From Streptomyces sp. ICC1 (GTDB lineage: Bacteria; Actinomycetota; Actinomycetes; Streptomycetales; Streptomycetaceae): 42,808 nt of DNA. The position numbers and the translations under genes are program-made. The stretch covers positions 8,140,532-8,183,339 of the forward strand of contig NZ_CP030287.1 in assembly GCF_003287935.1 (NCBI RefSeq). Direction: 5' to 3'. This document shows, piece by piece, positions 1 to 7,142 of the stretch. Every line of letters begins with the position of its first letter. Position 1 is the stretch's first letter. The notes beneath the pieces are model-generated. The model did no database searches. It had not been told where the DNA came from and saw nothing but the letters and a program-made list of their open reading frames with translations.

Positions 1-61
1 AATCGTGGGCGTCGTCGACTGTAGAGACGCGACCGTCTCCGACCCCATCCCTGGAGCACCC

Positions 62-1150
62 GTGAGAACCGCCGTCGTCATCGGAACCGGACTGATCGGC
101 ACCTCCGCGGCGCTCGCCCTCGCCTCCCGCGGGATCGCCGTCCACCTCTCCGACCGCGATCCGGGGCAGGCCCGTACGGCCGCCGCGCTGGGCGCCGGCA
201 CGGAGGACGCCTACGAGGGCAGGGCCGACCTCGCGATCATCGCCGTACCGCCGGCCCACGTGGCCGCCGCCCTGGCCGACGCGATCGGCCGCGGCCTGGC
301 CCGCGCCTACGTGGACGTCGCCAGCGTCAAGGGCGGACCGTGGCGCGAGCTGGACGAGCTCGGCGTGGACACCAGCCGGTACATCGGTACGCACCCGATG
401 GCGGGCAAGGAGCAGTCCGGGCCGCTCGCCGCCTCGGCGGACCTCTTCGAGGGCCGGCCCTGGGTGCTGACGCCCACCCGCGAGACCGCCCACGAGGTGC
501 TCAACCTGGCGCTGGAGCTGGTGGCACTGTGCCGGGCCGTCCCGGTGGTCATGGACGCCGACGCGCACGACCGCGCGGTCGCGCTGGTCTCGCACACCCC
601 GCAGCTCGTCTCCAGCATGGTCGCGGCCCGGCTGGAGGAGGCCGACGAGACGGCCGTGCGGCTGTGCGGGCAGGGCATCCGGGACGTGACGCGGATCGCC
701 GCCTCCGACCCGCGGATGTGGGTGGAGATCCTCTCGGCGAACCCGGGCCCGGTCGCGGACGTGCTCGCCGGGATCGCCGCCGACCTCGACGAGACCGTAC
801 AAGCCCTGCGCGGCCTGCAGTCCGCCGACGAGGAGAAGCGCCGGGGCGGCGCGGCCGGCATCGAGGACGTGCTGCGCCGGGGCAACGCCGGCCGCGTCCG
901 GGTGCCGGGCAAGCACGGAGCGGCGCCGACGGCGTACGAGACGGTGGCCGTGCTCATCTCCGACCAGCCCGGGGAGCTCGCGCGGATCTTCGCCGACGCC
1001 GGGCGGGCCGGGGTCAACATCGAGGACGTGCGCATCGAGCACGCGACGGGCCAGCAGGCGGGCCTGGTCCAGCTGATGGTCGAACCCCGGGCGGTCGCGT
1101 CCCTCTCGGCCGAGCTGCGCGAACGCGGCTGGGCCCTGCGCCAGCAGTAG
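62..1150 (+). CDS. tyrA: Prephenate dehydrogenase with C-terminal ACT domain
   Basis: Oxidatively decarboxylates prephenate to 4-hydroxyphenylpyruvate in tyrosine synthesis, in the cytoplasm. The N-terminus carries a Rossmann NAD(P)-binding motif (VIGTGLIGTSAAL, about residues 5-17). The family signature GTHPMAGKEQSG lies near residue 110. The last 70 residues have the ACT pattern (VAVLISDQPGELARIF) that usually senses tyrosine. The frame is open from base 5, but GTG at 62 is chosen because GGAG stands just upstream and homologues begin MRTAxVIGTGLIG. The gene is complete at 362 residues. The order tyrA-cmk-plsC-der is, from memory, conserved in Streptomyces. Confidence 0.93.
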   Translation: MRTAVVIGTGLIGTSAALALASRGIAVHLSDRDPGQARTAAALGAGTEDAYEGRADLAIIAVPPAHVAAALADAIGRGLARAYVDVASVKGGPWRELDELGVDTSRYIGTHPMAGKEQSGPLAASADLFEGRPWVLTPTRETAHEVLNLALELVALCRAVPVVMDADAHDRAVALVSHTPQLVSSMVAARLEEADETAVRLCGQGIRDVTRIAASDPRMWVEILSANPGPVADVLAGIAADLDETVQALRGLQSADEEKRRGGAAGIEDVLRRGNAGRVRVPGKHGAAPTAYETVAVLISDQPGELARIFADAGRAGVNIEDVRIEHATGQQAGLVQLMVEPRAVASLSAELRERGWALRQQ

Positions 1151-1215
1151 GCGCCCCCGCCGGCCCGGGTCCGCCCGCCGTCCGCCCTTCGCCGCCCGTG
1201 GCCGTCCGCCGCCGT

Positions 1216-1234
1216 CCGCCCGCCCGGCGGGCGG
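1216..1234 (+). terminator. GC hairpin after tyrA
   Basis: A 19-base near-perfect inverted repeat (CCGCCCGCC, one base, GGCGGGCGG) lies 65 bases after the tyrA stop and 80 before cmk. There is no T-run, which is usual in Streptomyces. It could separate tyrA from the cmk unit. The rest of the 166-base gap is C-rich and shows no clear promoter. Confidence 0.45.
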
Positions 1235-1316
1235 CGCCGAAAAGCCCGGTAACCTGGAGGAGGGGCGCTATTGGCGCGCCCGGACACGTACGCGCAACCA
1301 GGAAGGTGCCCGCACC

Positions 1317-2051
1317 GTGGAAACCGTAGCTCCGTCCGCCGTGATCGTCGCCATCGACGGTCCCTCCGGCACGGGCAAGTCCAGCACTTCCAAGGCCGTG
1401 GCCGCCAAGCTCGGGCTGCGCTACCTGGACACCGGCGCCCAGTACCGGGCCATCACCTGGTGGATGATCACCAACGGCGTCGACACCGACGACCCGCAGG
1501 CCATCGCGCTCGCGGCGGGCAAGCCGGCCATCGTGTCCGGCACCGACCCGTCCGCGCCCACCATCACCGTCGACGGCCTGGACGCCTCCGGCCCGATCCG
1601 CACCCAGGAGGTCACCTCCAAGGTCAGCGCCGTGAGCGCCGTCCCCGAGGTGCGCACCCTGATCACGGAGCTCCAGCGGTCCATCGCCGCCGAGGCGGGC
1701 CGGGAGGCCGAGGGGATCGTCGTCGAGGGCCGGGACATCGGCACCACCGTCCTGCCCGACGCCGACCTCAAGGTCTTCCTCACCGCCTCCGCCGAGGCCC
1801 GCGCCGCTCGCCGCAGCGGCGAGCTGCGCGGCAAGGAGGCCGTGGACCTCGCGGCCACCAAGGAGGCGCTGATCAAGCGCGACGCCGCCGACTCGGGCCG
1901 CAAGACCTCCCCGCTGGCCAAGGCCGGCGACGCGGTCGAGGTGGACACCACCGAGCTCACCTTGGACCAGGTCATCGAGTGCGTGGTGACCTTGGTCGAA
2001 GAGAGGCGGAGCGCGACCGGGGACCCGGAGAAGCGGGCGGGTCGCACGTGA
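1317..2051 (+). CDS. cmk: Cytidylate kinase
   Basis: Phosphorylates CMP and dCMP with ATP in pyrimidine nucleotide recycling. The P-loop GPSGTGKSS is at about residues 15-23. Next come DTGAQYRAIT of the CMP pocket and EGRDIGTTVLPDADLKVFL, the strongly conserved Cmk block. The length of 244 residues is normal. GTG at 1317 follows AGGAAGG at about 1300, a slightly long but acceptable spacing. The stop overlaps the start of the next gene in a GTGA arrangement, so translation of the two is probably coupled. Confidence 0.95.
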   Translation: METVAPSAVIVAIDGPSGTGKSSTSKAVAAKLGLRYLDTGAQYRAITWWMITNGVDTDDPQAIALAAGKPAIVSGTDPSAPTITVDGLDASGPIRTQEVTSKVSAVSAVPEVRTLITELQRSIAAEAGREAEGIVVEGRDIGTTVLPDADLKVFLTASAEARAARRSGELRGKEAVDLAATKEALIKRDAADSGRKTSPLAKAGDAVEVDTTELTLDQVIECVVTLVEERRSATGDPEKRAGRT

Positions 2052-2695
2052 GCGGTACGCCCTCCCTCAAGGGTGCGGCGGTCGGCCGGCGGATCGGCAT
2101 CGGGCTCATGTACGGCCTCTGGCGGCCGCGCGTGCTGGGGGCCTGGAAGGTCCCCGCCGCCGGACCCGTCATCCTGGCCGTGAACCACTCCCACAACATC
2201 GACGGACCCATGGTCATGGGCACCGCCCCCCGGCCGCTGCACTTCCTGATCAAGAAGGAGGCGTACGTCGGCCCGCTCGGCCCCTTCCTCGAAGGGATCG
2301 GGCAGGTGAAGGTGGACCGCTCCGGCGCCGACCGGGGCGCGATAGGCCGCGCGCTGGGCGTGCTGGAGAACGGCGGGGCCCTGGGGATCTTCCCCGAGGG
2401 CACCCGGGGCGAGGGCGACTTCGCCTCGCTGCGCGCGGGCCTCGCGTACTTCGCGGTCCGCTCGGGCGCGCCGATCGTGCCGGTCGCCGTCCTGGGCAGC
2501 ACCGAGCGCGCCGGCCGCGTCGTCAAGGCGCTGCCGCGGCTGAAGAGCAGGGTCGACATCGTCTTCGGCGATGCCTTCGACGCGGGGGACGGCAGTGGCC
2601 GCCGTACCCGTACCGCGCTGGACCAGGCCACCGTACGCATCCAGGACCGGCTGACCGCCCACCTGGCCGACGCCAAGCGCCTCACCGGGCGCTGA
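2048..2695 (+). CDS. plsC: 1-acyl-sn-glycerol-3-phosphate acyltransferase family protein
   Basis: Likely acylates lysophosphatidic acid to phosphatidic acid at the membrane. The HX4D catalytic motif is visible as NHSHNIDG, and the substrate-binding block as FPEGTRGEGD. Further hallmarks are KKEAYVGPLG and VPVAVLGS. At 215 residues it is typical of the short actinobacterial members. GTG at 2048 overlaps the cmk stop. Exact acyl acceptor and donor cannot be read from the sequence; several paralogues of this family exist in Streptomyces. Confidence 0.88.
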   Translation: MSGTPSLKGAAVGRRIGIGLMYGLWRPRVLGAWKVPAAGPVILAVNHSHNIDGPMVMGTAPRPLHFLIKKEAYVGPLGPFLEGIGQVKVDRSGADRGAIGRALGVLENGGALGIFPEGTRGEGDFASLRAGLAYFAVRSGAPIVPVAVLGSTERAGRVVKALPRLKSRVDIVFGDAFDAGDGSGRRTRTALDQATVRIQDRLTAHLADAKRLTGR

Positions 2696-2770
2696 GCGAG
2701 ACTTGACCTAGTAGTGGAACCGCGCTGCGCGGGCCCCACCGATCACCACGAACGACGAGGAACGGACTTC

Positions 2771-4231
2771 ATGAACGACCAGCAAGACCACGGAGCACTT
2801 GGCGATGCCGAGTACGCGGAGTTCATGGAGCTCGCCGCGGAAGAGGGCTTCGACGTAGAGGATGTCGAAGGCGCGATCCTGGAAGCCGGCCACGGCCCGC
2901 TGCCCGTTCTCGCCGTCGTCGGCCGCCCGAACGTCGGCAAGTCGACCCTGGTGAACCGGATCATCGGCCGCCGCGAGGCGGTCGTCGAGGACAAGCCCGG
3001 CGTCACCCGCGACCGCGTCACCTACGAGGCCGAGTGGGCCGGCCGCCGCTTCAAGGTCGTCGACACCGGCGGCTGGGAGCAGGACGTCCTCGGCATCGAC
3101 GCCTCCGTCGCCGCCCAGGCCGAATACGCCATCGAGGCCTGCGACGCCGTCGTCTTCGTCGTCGACGCCAAGGTCGGCGCCACCGACACCGACGAGGCCG
3201 TCGTCCGGCTGCTGCGCCGGGCCGGCAAGCCGGTCGTGCTGTGCGCCAACAAGGTCGACGGCCAGAGCGGCGAGTCCGACGCGGCCTCGCTGTGGTCCCT
3301 GGGCCTCGGCTACCCGCACCCGGTCTCCTCGCTGCACGGCCGCGGCACCGGCGACATGCTCGACGCCGTCCTGGAGGCCCTCCCGGAGGCGCCCGAGCAG
3401 ACCTTCGGCACCGCCGTCGGCGGTCCGCGCCGGATCGCGCTCATCGGCCGCCCGAACGTCGGCAAGTCCTCCCTCCTGAACAAGGTCGCCAGGGAGGACC
3501 GCGTCGTCGTCAACGAGATGGCCGGCACCACCCGCGACCCGGTCGACGAGCTGATCCAGCTCGGCGGGGTCGTCTGGAAGTTCATCGACACCGCGGGCAT
3601 CCGCAAGAAGGTGCACCTCCAGCAGGGCGCCGACTACTACGCCTCGCTGCGTACGGCCGCCGCCGTGGAGAAGGCGGAGGTCGCGGTCATCCTGATCGAC
3701 ACGACCGAGAACATCTCCGTCCAGGACCAGCGCATCATCACCATGGCCGTCGAGGCGGGCCGCGCGATCGTGATCGCGTACAACAAGTGGGACGAGCTCG
3801 ACGAGGAGCGCCGCTACTACCTCGAGCGCGAGATCGAGACCGAGATGCAGCAGGTCGCCTGGGCGCCCCGGGTGAACGTCTCGGCGCTCACCGGCCGCCA
3901 CATGGAGAAGCTGGTCCCGGCGATCGAGGCGGCCCTGGAGGGCTGGGAGACGCGCATCCCGACCGGTCGGCTGAACGCCTTCCTCGGCGAGGTCGTCGCG
4001 GCGCACCCGCACCCGATCCGCGGCGGAAAGCAGCCCCGCATCCTGTTCGGCACCCAGGCGGGCAGCAAGCCGCCGCGGTTCGTCCTCTTCGCCTCGGGCT
4101 TCCTGGAGCACGGCTACCGGCGCTTCATCGAGCGCCGCCTGCGCGAGGAGTTCGGCTTCGAGGGAACCCCGATCCACATCTCGGTCCGGGTCCGCGAGAA
4201 GCGCGGCGCGCAGCACAAGCGCAAGATGTAG
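2771..4231 (+). CDS. der: Ribosome-associated GTPase Der (EngA)
   Basis: Tandem-G-domain GTPase required for 50S subunit assembly. Two P-loops are visible, [10 protein letters not shown] near residue 54 and [11 protein letters not shown] near 232. They are followed by DTGG and DTAG switch-II motifs and by NKVD and NKWD specificity motifs. A KH-like domain at the C-terminus ends in a basic tail. The frame opens at 2714, but ATG 2771 is preferred: GAGGAA precedes it and the acidic N-terminal extension [12 protein letters not shown] is usual for actinobacterial Der. Length is 486 residues. Confidence 0.95.
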   Translation: MNDQQDHGALGDAEYAEFMELAAEEGFDVEDVEGAILEAGHGPLPVLAVVGRPNVGKSTLVNRIIGRREAVVEDKPGVTRDRVTYEAEWAGRRFKVVDTGGWEQDVLGIDASVAAQAEYAIEACDAVVFVVDAKVGATDTDEAVVRLLRRAGKPVVLCANKVDGQSGESDAASLWSLGLGYPHPVSSLHGRGTGDMLDAVLEALPEAPEQTFGTAVGGPRRIALIGRPNVGKSSLLNKVAREDRVVVNEMAGTTRDPVDELIQLGGVVWKFIDTAGIRKKVHLQQGADYYASLRTAAAVEKAEVAVILIDTTENISVQDQRIITMAVEAGRAIVIAYNKWDELDEERRYYLEREIETEMQQVAWAPRVNVSALTGRHMEKLVPAIEAALEGWETRIPTGRLNAFLGEVVAAHPHPIRGGKQPRILFGTQAGSKPPRFVLFASGFLEHGYRRFIERRLREEFGFEGTPIHISVRVREKRGAQHKRKM

Positions 4232-4240
4232 TGACCGTGT

Positions 4241-4261
4241 GCCGGGGCTAGTGGCCCCGGC
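4241..4261 (+). terminator. Terminator hairpin between der and the convergent gene
   Basis: Perfect 8-bp arms GCCGGGGC / GCCCCGGC around the 5-base loop TAGTG, nine bases after the der stop. The left arm overlaps the stop codon of the convergent gene at 4248, so the hairpin may serve both strands. Confidence 0.7.
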
Positions 4262-4745
4262 GCGGAGCGGGCGGCAGGGCCGCCGGGACGTGGTGCGTCC
4301 CGGTCTGGTGCTGGCGCCCGTTCGCGTATCCGGTGCTCGCGGCGGCGCCCGCGTACGAGTACTGCGGCTGCGGGGCGTAGGAGGGCTGCCAGGCGTCCGC
4401 GGGCTGCCACGGGGAACCGTTCCAGCCGGCCGCCGCGTAGGAGGCCGCGGAGCCACTGCCGTAGCCACCGCCGTAGCCGCCGCTGCCGTAGGTGCCGGAG
4501 CCGACGGGGTACGAGCCCGTGCCCGCGGCGTAGGCGCCGCCGTAGGAGAAGGCGGTGAACCCGAGGTGCTCCTCGCCCGTGCGGTCGCCCGGGAGGGCCC
4601 GGAAGGCGCGCAGGTACTCCGAGTACAGCGTGTCGTAGATGGGCGTGTGCGAGGCGGCCGGAGCGCTGTCCAGCTCCCGCGCGGTGCGCATCGGGGGGAC
4701 GCTGCTCTGATGGGACGGGGCGCGGGAGACATCGTAGGAATGCAC
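4248..4745 (-). CDS. Conserved actinobacterial hypothetical protein, Tyr/Gly/Ser-rich
   Basis: I do not recognise a function. Residues 19-62 look folded (ARELDSAPAASHTPIYDTLY, then a stretch ending PGDRTGEEHLGFTAF). The rest is low complexity, rich in Gly, Tyr, Ser, Ala and Trp-Gln-Pro repeats, and probably disordered. No signal peptide or membrane helix is visible. GTG at 4745 gives 165 residues without a good ribosome site; ATG at 4691 (MRTAREL) is an alternative. From memory, a similar protein lies convergent to der in Streptomyces, which supports a real gene. Confidence 0.65.
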   Translation of the reverse strand: MHSYDVSRAPSHQSSVPPMRTARELDSAPAASHTPIYDTLYSEYLRAFRALPGDRTGEEHLGFTAFSYGGAYAAGTGSYPVGSGTYGSGGYGGGYGSGSAASYAAAGWNGSPWQPADAWQPSYAPQPQYSYAGAAASTGYANGRQHQTGTHHVPAALPPAPRRGH

Positions 4746-4805
4746 GTATCAGCCAACGAAACCGGCGCCGCGCGGATGCGGGGTCACGGGGCGGAAAACG
4801 CAGAT

Positions 4806-4843
4806 CGCCGGGGGTGTGCGGGACGGACCGCACACCCCCGGCG
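4806..4843 (-). terminator. Strong terminator hairpin downstream of the 4967-5761 gene
   Basis: A 16-bp perfect stem (4806-4821 with 4828-4843) closes a 6-base loop. The sequence CGCCGGGGGTGTGCGG and its complement are easy to see. It lies about 120 bases beyond the stop of the - strand gene at 4967. The rest of 4746-4966 is G/C low-complexity sequence with no gene I can support. Confidence 0.75.
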
Positions 4844-4966
4844 CACGCCGCCCGGCCCCCCGGAGGGGGAGCGGACGGCCGTATCGGGGAGGGAAGGGTG
4901 CCGGGCCCCCGGCGTGCCCCGGGGCCCTCGCGGGGGCCCCGGCGTGCCGGGGGGACCGGCGGGGTG

Positions 4967-5761
4967 TCAGGCGCCCGGGGTGCCCGCCAGCGGCATCGAG
5001 GCGGCCACCAGCTTGCCGTTGCGGGCGGCCTTGTCCAGGGCGTCGCGGAGCAGGTCCTCGCGGGGCTGCTGGCCGATGGAGTCCACGGGGGCGGCGTAGA
5101 CCAGGACGCGCTGCGTCTTGTTGACCGCGGCCCGCCAGCCGTCGGTGACCGACAGCGGACGGTGCGCCTGCCACCAGGCGACCTGGCCGGGCTGGAGCAC
5201 GGAGTGCAGCTGGCCGGCGGCGAGCAGGATCGACCAGCCGCTCAGCGGCGACGGCAGCTTCTCGGTGTCGCTGACCGGGACGAAGCCCTGCTCGATGAGG
5301 AGCGGGAGGAAGTCGTCGCCGGGACCGGTGGTGCCGGGCCGGGCGATGGGCGCGGTGGGCTCCACGACCAGGGCGGGGTGCAGCTCCCCGTTGATGAGGA
5401 TCAGGCCGCTGGTGATGCCGAGGACCGCCTGGCCGCCGGGCACGGACTGCGGTTCGTCGCCGCCGGGGGAGGCCGGGGCGGGGCTGTCGCCGGTGATGGA
5501 GCGGACGGCGCCCTGGAGGTCGGCCTCGGGGACGGAGACGACCTGGGAGGGGATGCAGCCGGCGTGGGCGAAGGCGAGGACGGCGGTCTCGTCGCCGACG
5601 AACAGCACGGTGCTGGTCTGCTCGCGCTCGGAGTCGCCGGGGGTGCGGCAGGAAGTGCAGTCGTAACTGCCCGGGGACCCGTCTCCGGCGAGCAGCCGCT
5701 CGGCCTCCTCGTCGCCGATCTCGGCACGTACCTCATCACTGACTTCGAGCATGCGCGGCAC
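4967..5761 (-). CDS. Conserved actinobacterial protein of unknown function
   Basis: A 264-residue soluble protein with no recognised catalytic motif. The N-terminal third has a single CTSC pair (near residue 35) and an alternating hydrophobic region (TSTVLFVGDETAVLAFAHAG), followed by a Pro/Ser/Gly linker near residue 95. The second half is a compact domain with LPLLIEQGFVPVSD and HRPLSVTDGWRAAVNKT. GTG at 5761 is preferred over ATG 5752 because GAGGAG stands 8 bases upstream. I recall a close neighbour of der in Streptomyces with this sequence, but no function is known to me. Confidence 0.75.
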   Translation of the reverse strand: MPRMLEVSDEVRAEIGDEEAERLLAGDGSPGSYDCTSCRTPGDSEREQTSTVLFVGDETAVLAFAHAGCIPSQVVSVPEADLQGAVRSITGDSPAPASPGGDEPQSVPGGQAVLGITSGLILINGELHPALVVEPTAPIARPGTTGPGDDFLPLLIEQGFVPVSDTEKLPSPLSGWSILLAAGQLHSVLQPGQVAWWQAHRPLSVTDGWRAAVNKTQRVLVYAAPVDSIGQQPREDLLRDALDKAARNGKLVAASMPLAGTPGA

Positions 5762-5912
5762 GGGGTGGCTCCTCGGACTAGGCGTGCGGGGCCGGGGGGT
5801 TCCGGCTCGCCGGGCTCAACGGGGGAGCGGCGGCCGGGGTCACGCCGTTTGAGGGAACGGAATCGAACCGGACCCCCGAAGGAGTGAACGGTCCGACCGG
5901 GGCGTTGCTTTC

Positions 5913-6371
5913 ATGCCAACTGTTTTCTGCTTGTGCGCAGTTGGTGGTCGGTGCTGGCCGTTTGGCCGGTGGGCCGACCGGGTGGGCGCCCGCGCGGCGC
6001 GGTGTGGCGGGCCGGGAGCCGCCGCGGGGCCGCGGGCGGCGGTGGGCAGAAGCCGGGCGCTGGCGCTGCTGCTGGTGATCACAGGGCTCGCGGGACTGGT
6101 CGCCGCCTGGGTCATCACGAACGACAAGTTCAAGCTGCTGGAGGACCCGGACTTCACGCCGGGCTGCAGCCTCAACCCGATCGTCTCCTGCGGCAACATC
6201 ATGAAGAGCGACCAGGCGGCCGGCTTCGGCTTCCCCAACCCGATGCTGGGCCTGGTCGCCTACGGCCGAGCGGCCCACCACGAAGGCGGCACCGTCCCAA
6301 TCCGTCCACTCAGCCAGCCCCTCAGAAAGATCCACGGAGCGATCCTGCCAGCACAGCATCAGACCCGGTGA
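5913..6371 (+). pseudogene. Truncated vitamin K epoxide reductase (VKOR) family gene
   Basis: VKOR proteins are four-helix membrane oxidoreductases that regenerate disulfide-forming enzymes. Residues 47-118 match the family: a first membrane helix (ALALLLVITGLAGLVAAWVI), then FTPGCSLNPIVSCGNIM with the shell cysteines and GFPNPMLGLVAYG. The similarity ends abruptly at base 6266. The 35 residues that follow are not VKOR, so helices 2-4 and the CxxC active site are missing. The first 40 residues are also unlike the family. It cannot encode a working enzyme. Truncation by an insertion end or an assembly break are both possible. Confidence 0.75.
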
Positions 6372-6389
6372 ACCTTTCCGGTCACAGCA
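6267..6389 (-). mobile_element. Possible IS5-type insertion sequence end (remnant)
   Basis: About 120 bases of lower GC than the flanks separate the broken VKOR frame from the TetR stop. On the - strand the segment begins GTGCTGTGACCGGAAAGG directly after CTAG. An end of this form next to CTAG recalls Streptomyces IS5-family elements, which favour CTAG-like targets. The family assignment is from memory and only one end is present; no transposase motif can be read. It could instead be unrelated sequence from an assembly join. Confidence 0.35.
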
Positions 6390-7052
6390 CTAGGGGCCCG
6401 CGATCTCCGCGATCCCCGCGACGCGCAGCGCCGCGTCGGCGGTGGCTTCCGCGAAGGCGGCCACGGGGCGGGCCGGATCGCAGCGGTGGATGAGCATGAC
6501 GCCTTCGATGAGCCCGAAGACCAGGTCGTTGCGGAGCGCCAGGGCGGCCCGGTCTCCGGCGAGTTCGGCCGCGACGCAGGTCCCGTCGAGCAACTCGGCG
6601 TAGGCGTCCTTGAGTTCGAGGCGCATCAGGCGGAAGTGGGCGAAGCGGTCCCCGCCGACCTCGGGCAACAGGTAGAGCGCGCCCAGGTTGTACGGGCCTG
6701 CGCACAGCAACAGCACGTCGGAGCGGCACAGTTCCCACAGCCGGCGGGTGGCGGGCCGGTCCGCTTCCAGGAGCAGCCGGCGGGCCAGTGCGAGGGAGGG
6801 CGCGACCGTGGACTCCAGGAGTTCGGCGAGGAGTTCCTCCTTGCCGCCGAAGTAGTGGTACATCGTGGCCTGGCGCATCCCGGCCCGTTCGGCCACCGCC
6901 CGCGTGGTGGTGGCCGCGTACCCCTTCACCGTGAAAAGCTCGGCCGCCGCGTAGAGGAGTTCCTCGCGCGGCGGCCGGCCGCTGTCCGGCCGCAACGGGG
7001 CGGCGCGTGGCCGACCGACCCGTCTCGGCCCTTCGTCCGCTGCCCCAGTCAT
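6390..7052 (-). CDS. TetR family transcriptional regulator
   Basis: A 220-residue one-component repressor. The N-terminal HTH reads REELLYAAAELFTVKGYAAT, with recognition-helix core AERAGMRQATMYHYFGGKEEL (residues 54-74). The C-terminal ligand domain is family-typical helical sequence and gives no ligand clue. The stop TAG lies in the CTAG that borders the putative IS end, so the last residues might be altered. Downstream on the same strand is the broken VKOR region, upstream the helicase gene (also -) ends 90 bases away. Its target is unknown. Confidence 0.85.
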   Translation of the reverse strand: MTGAADEGPRRVGRPRAAPLRPDSGRPPREELLYAAAELFTVKGYAATTTRAVAERAGMRQATMYHYFGGKEELLAELLESTVAPSLALARRLLLEADRPATRRLWELCRSDVLLLCAGPYNLGALYLLPEVGGDRFAHFRLMRLELKDAYAELLDGTCVAAELAGDRAALALRNDLVFGLIEGVMLIHRCDPARPVAAFAEATADAALRVAGIAEIAGP

Positions 7053-7142
7053 GGCCCGATCGTCGCACAGGACACGTCGAATCGATCATGGCAAGAGATG
7101 AGATCCGGCCATGGCCACTTTTGGAGGAAGCCCCACATCCGA

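Noticed and set aside
5855..5873. T-loop-like sequence (reverse complement contains GGTTCGATTCC) suggesting a tRNA on the - strand
   Set aside because: The flanking bases cannot form a 5-bp T-stem, and no anticodon arm or acceptor stem can be drawn around it.
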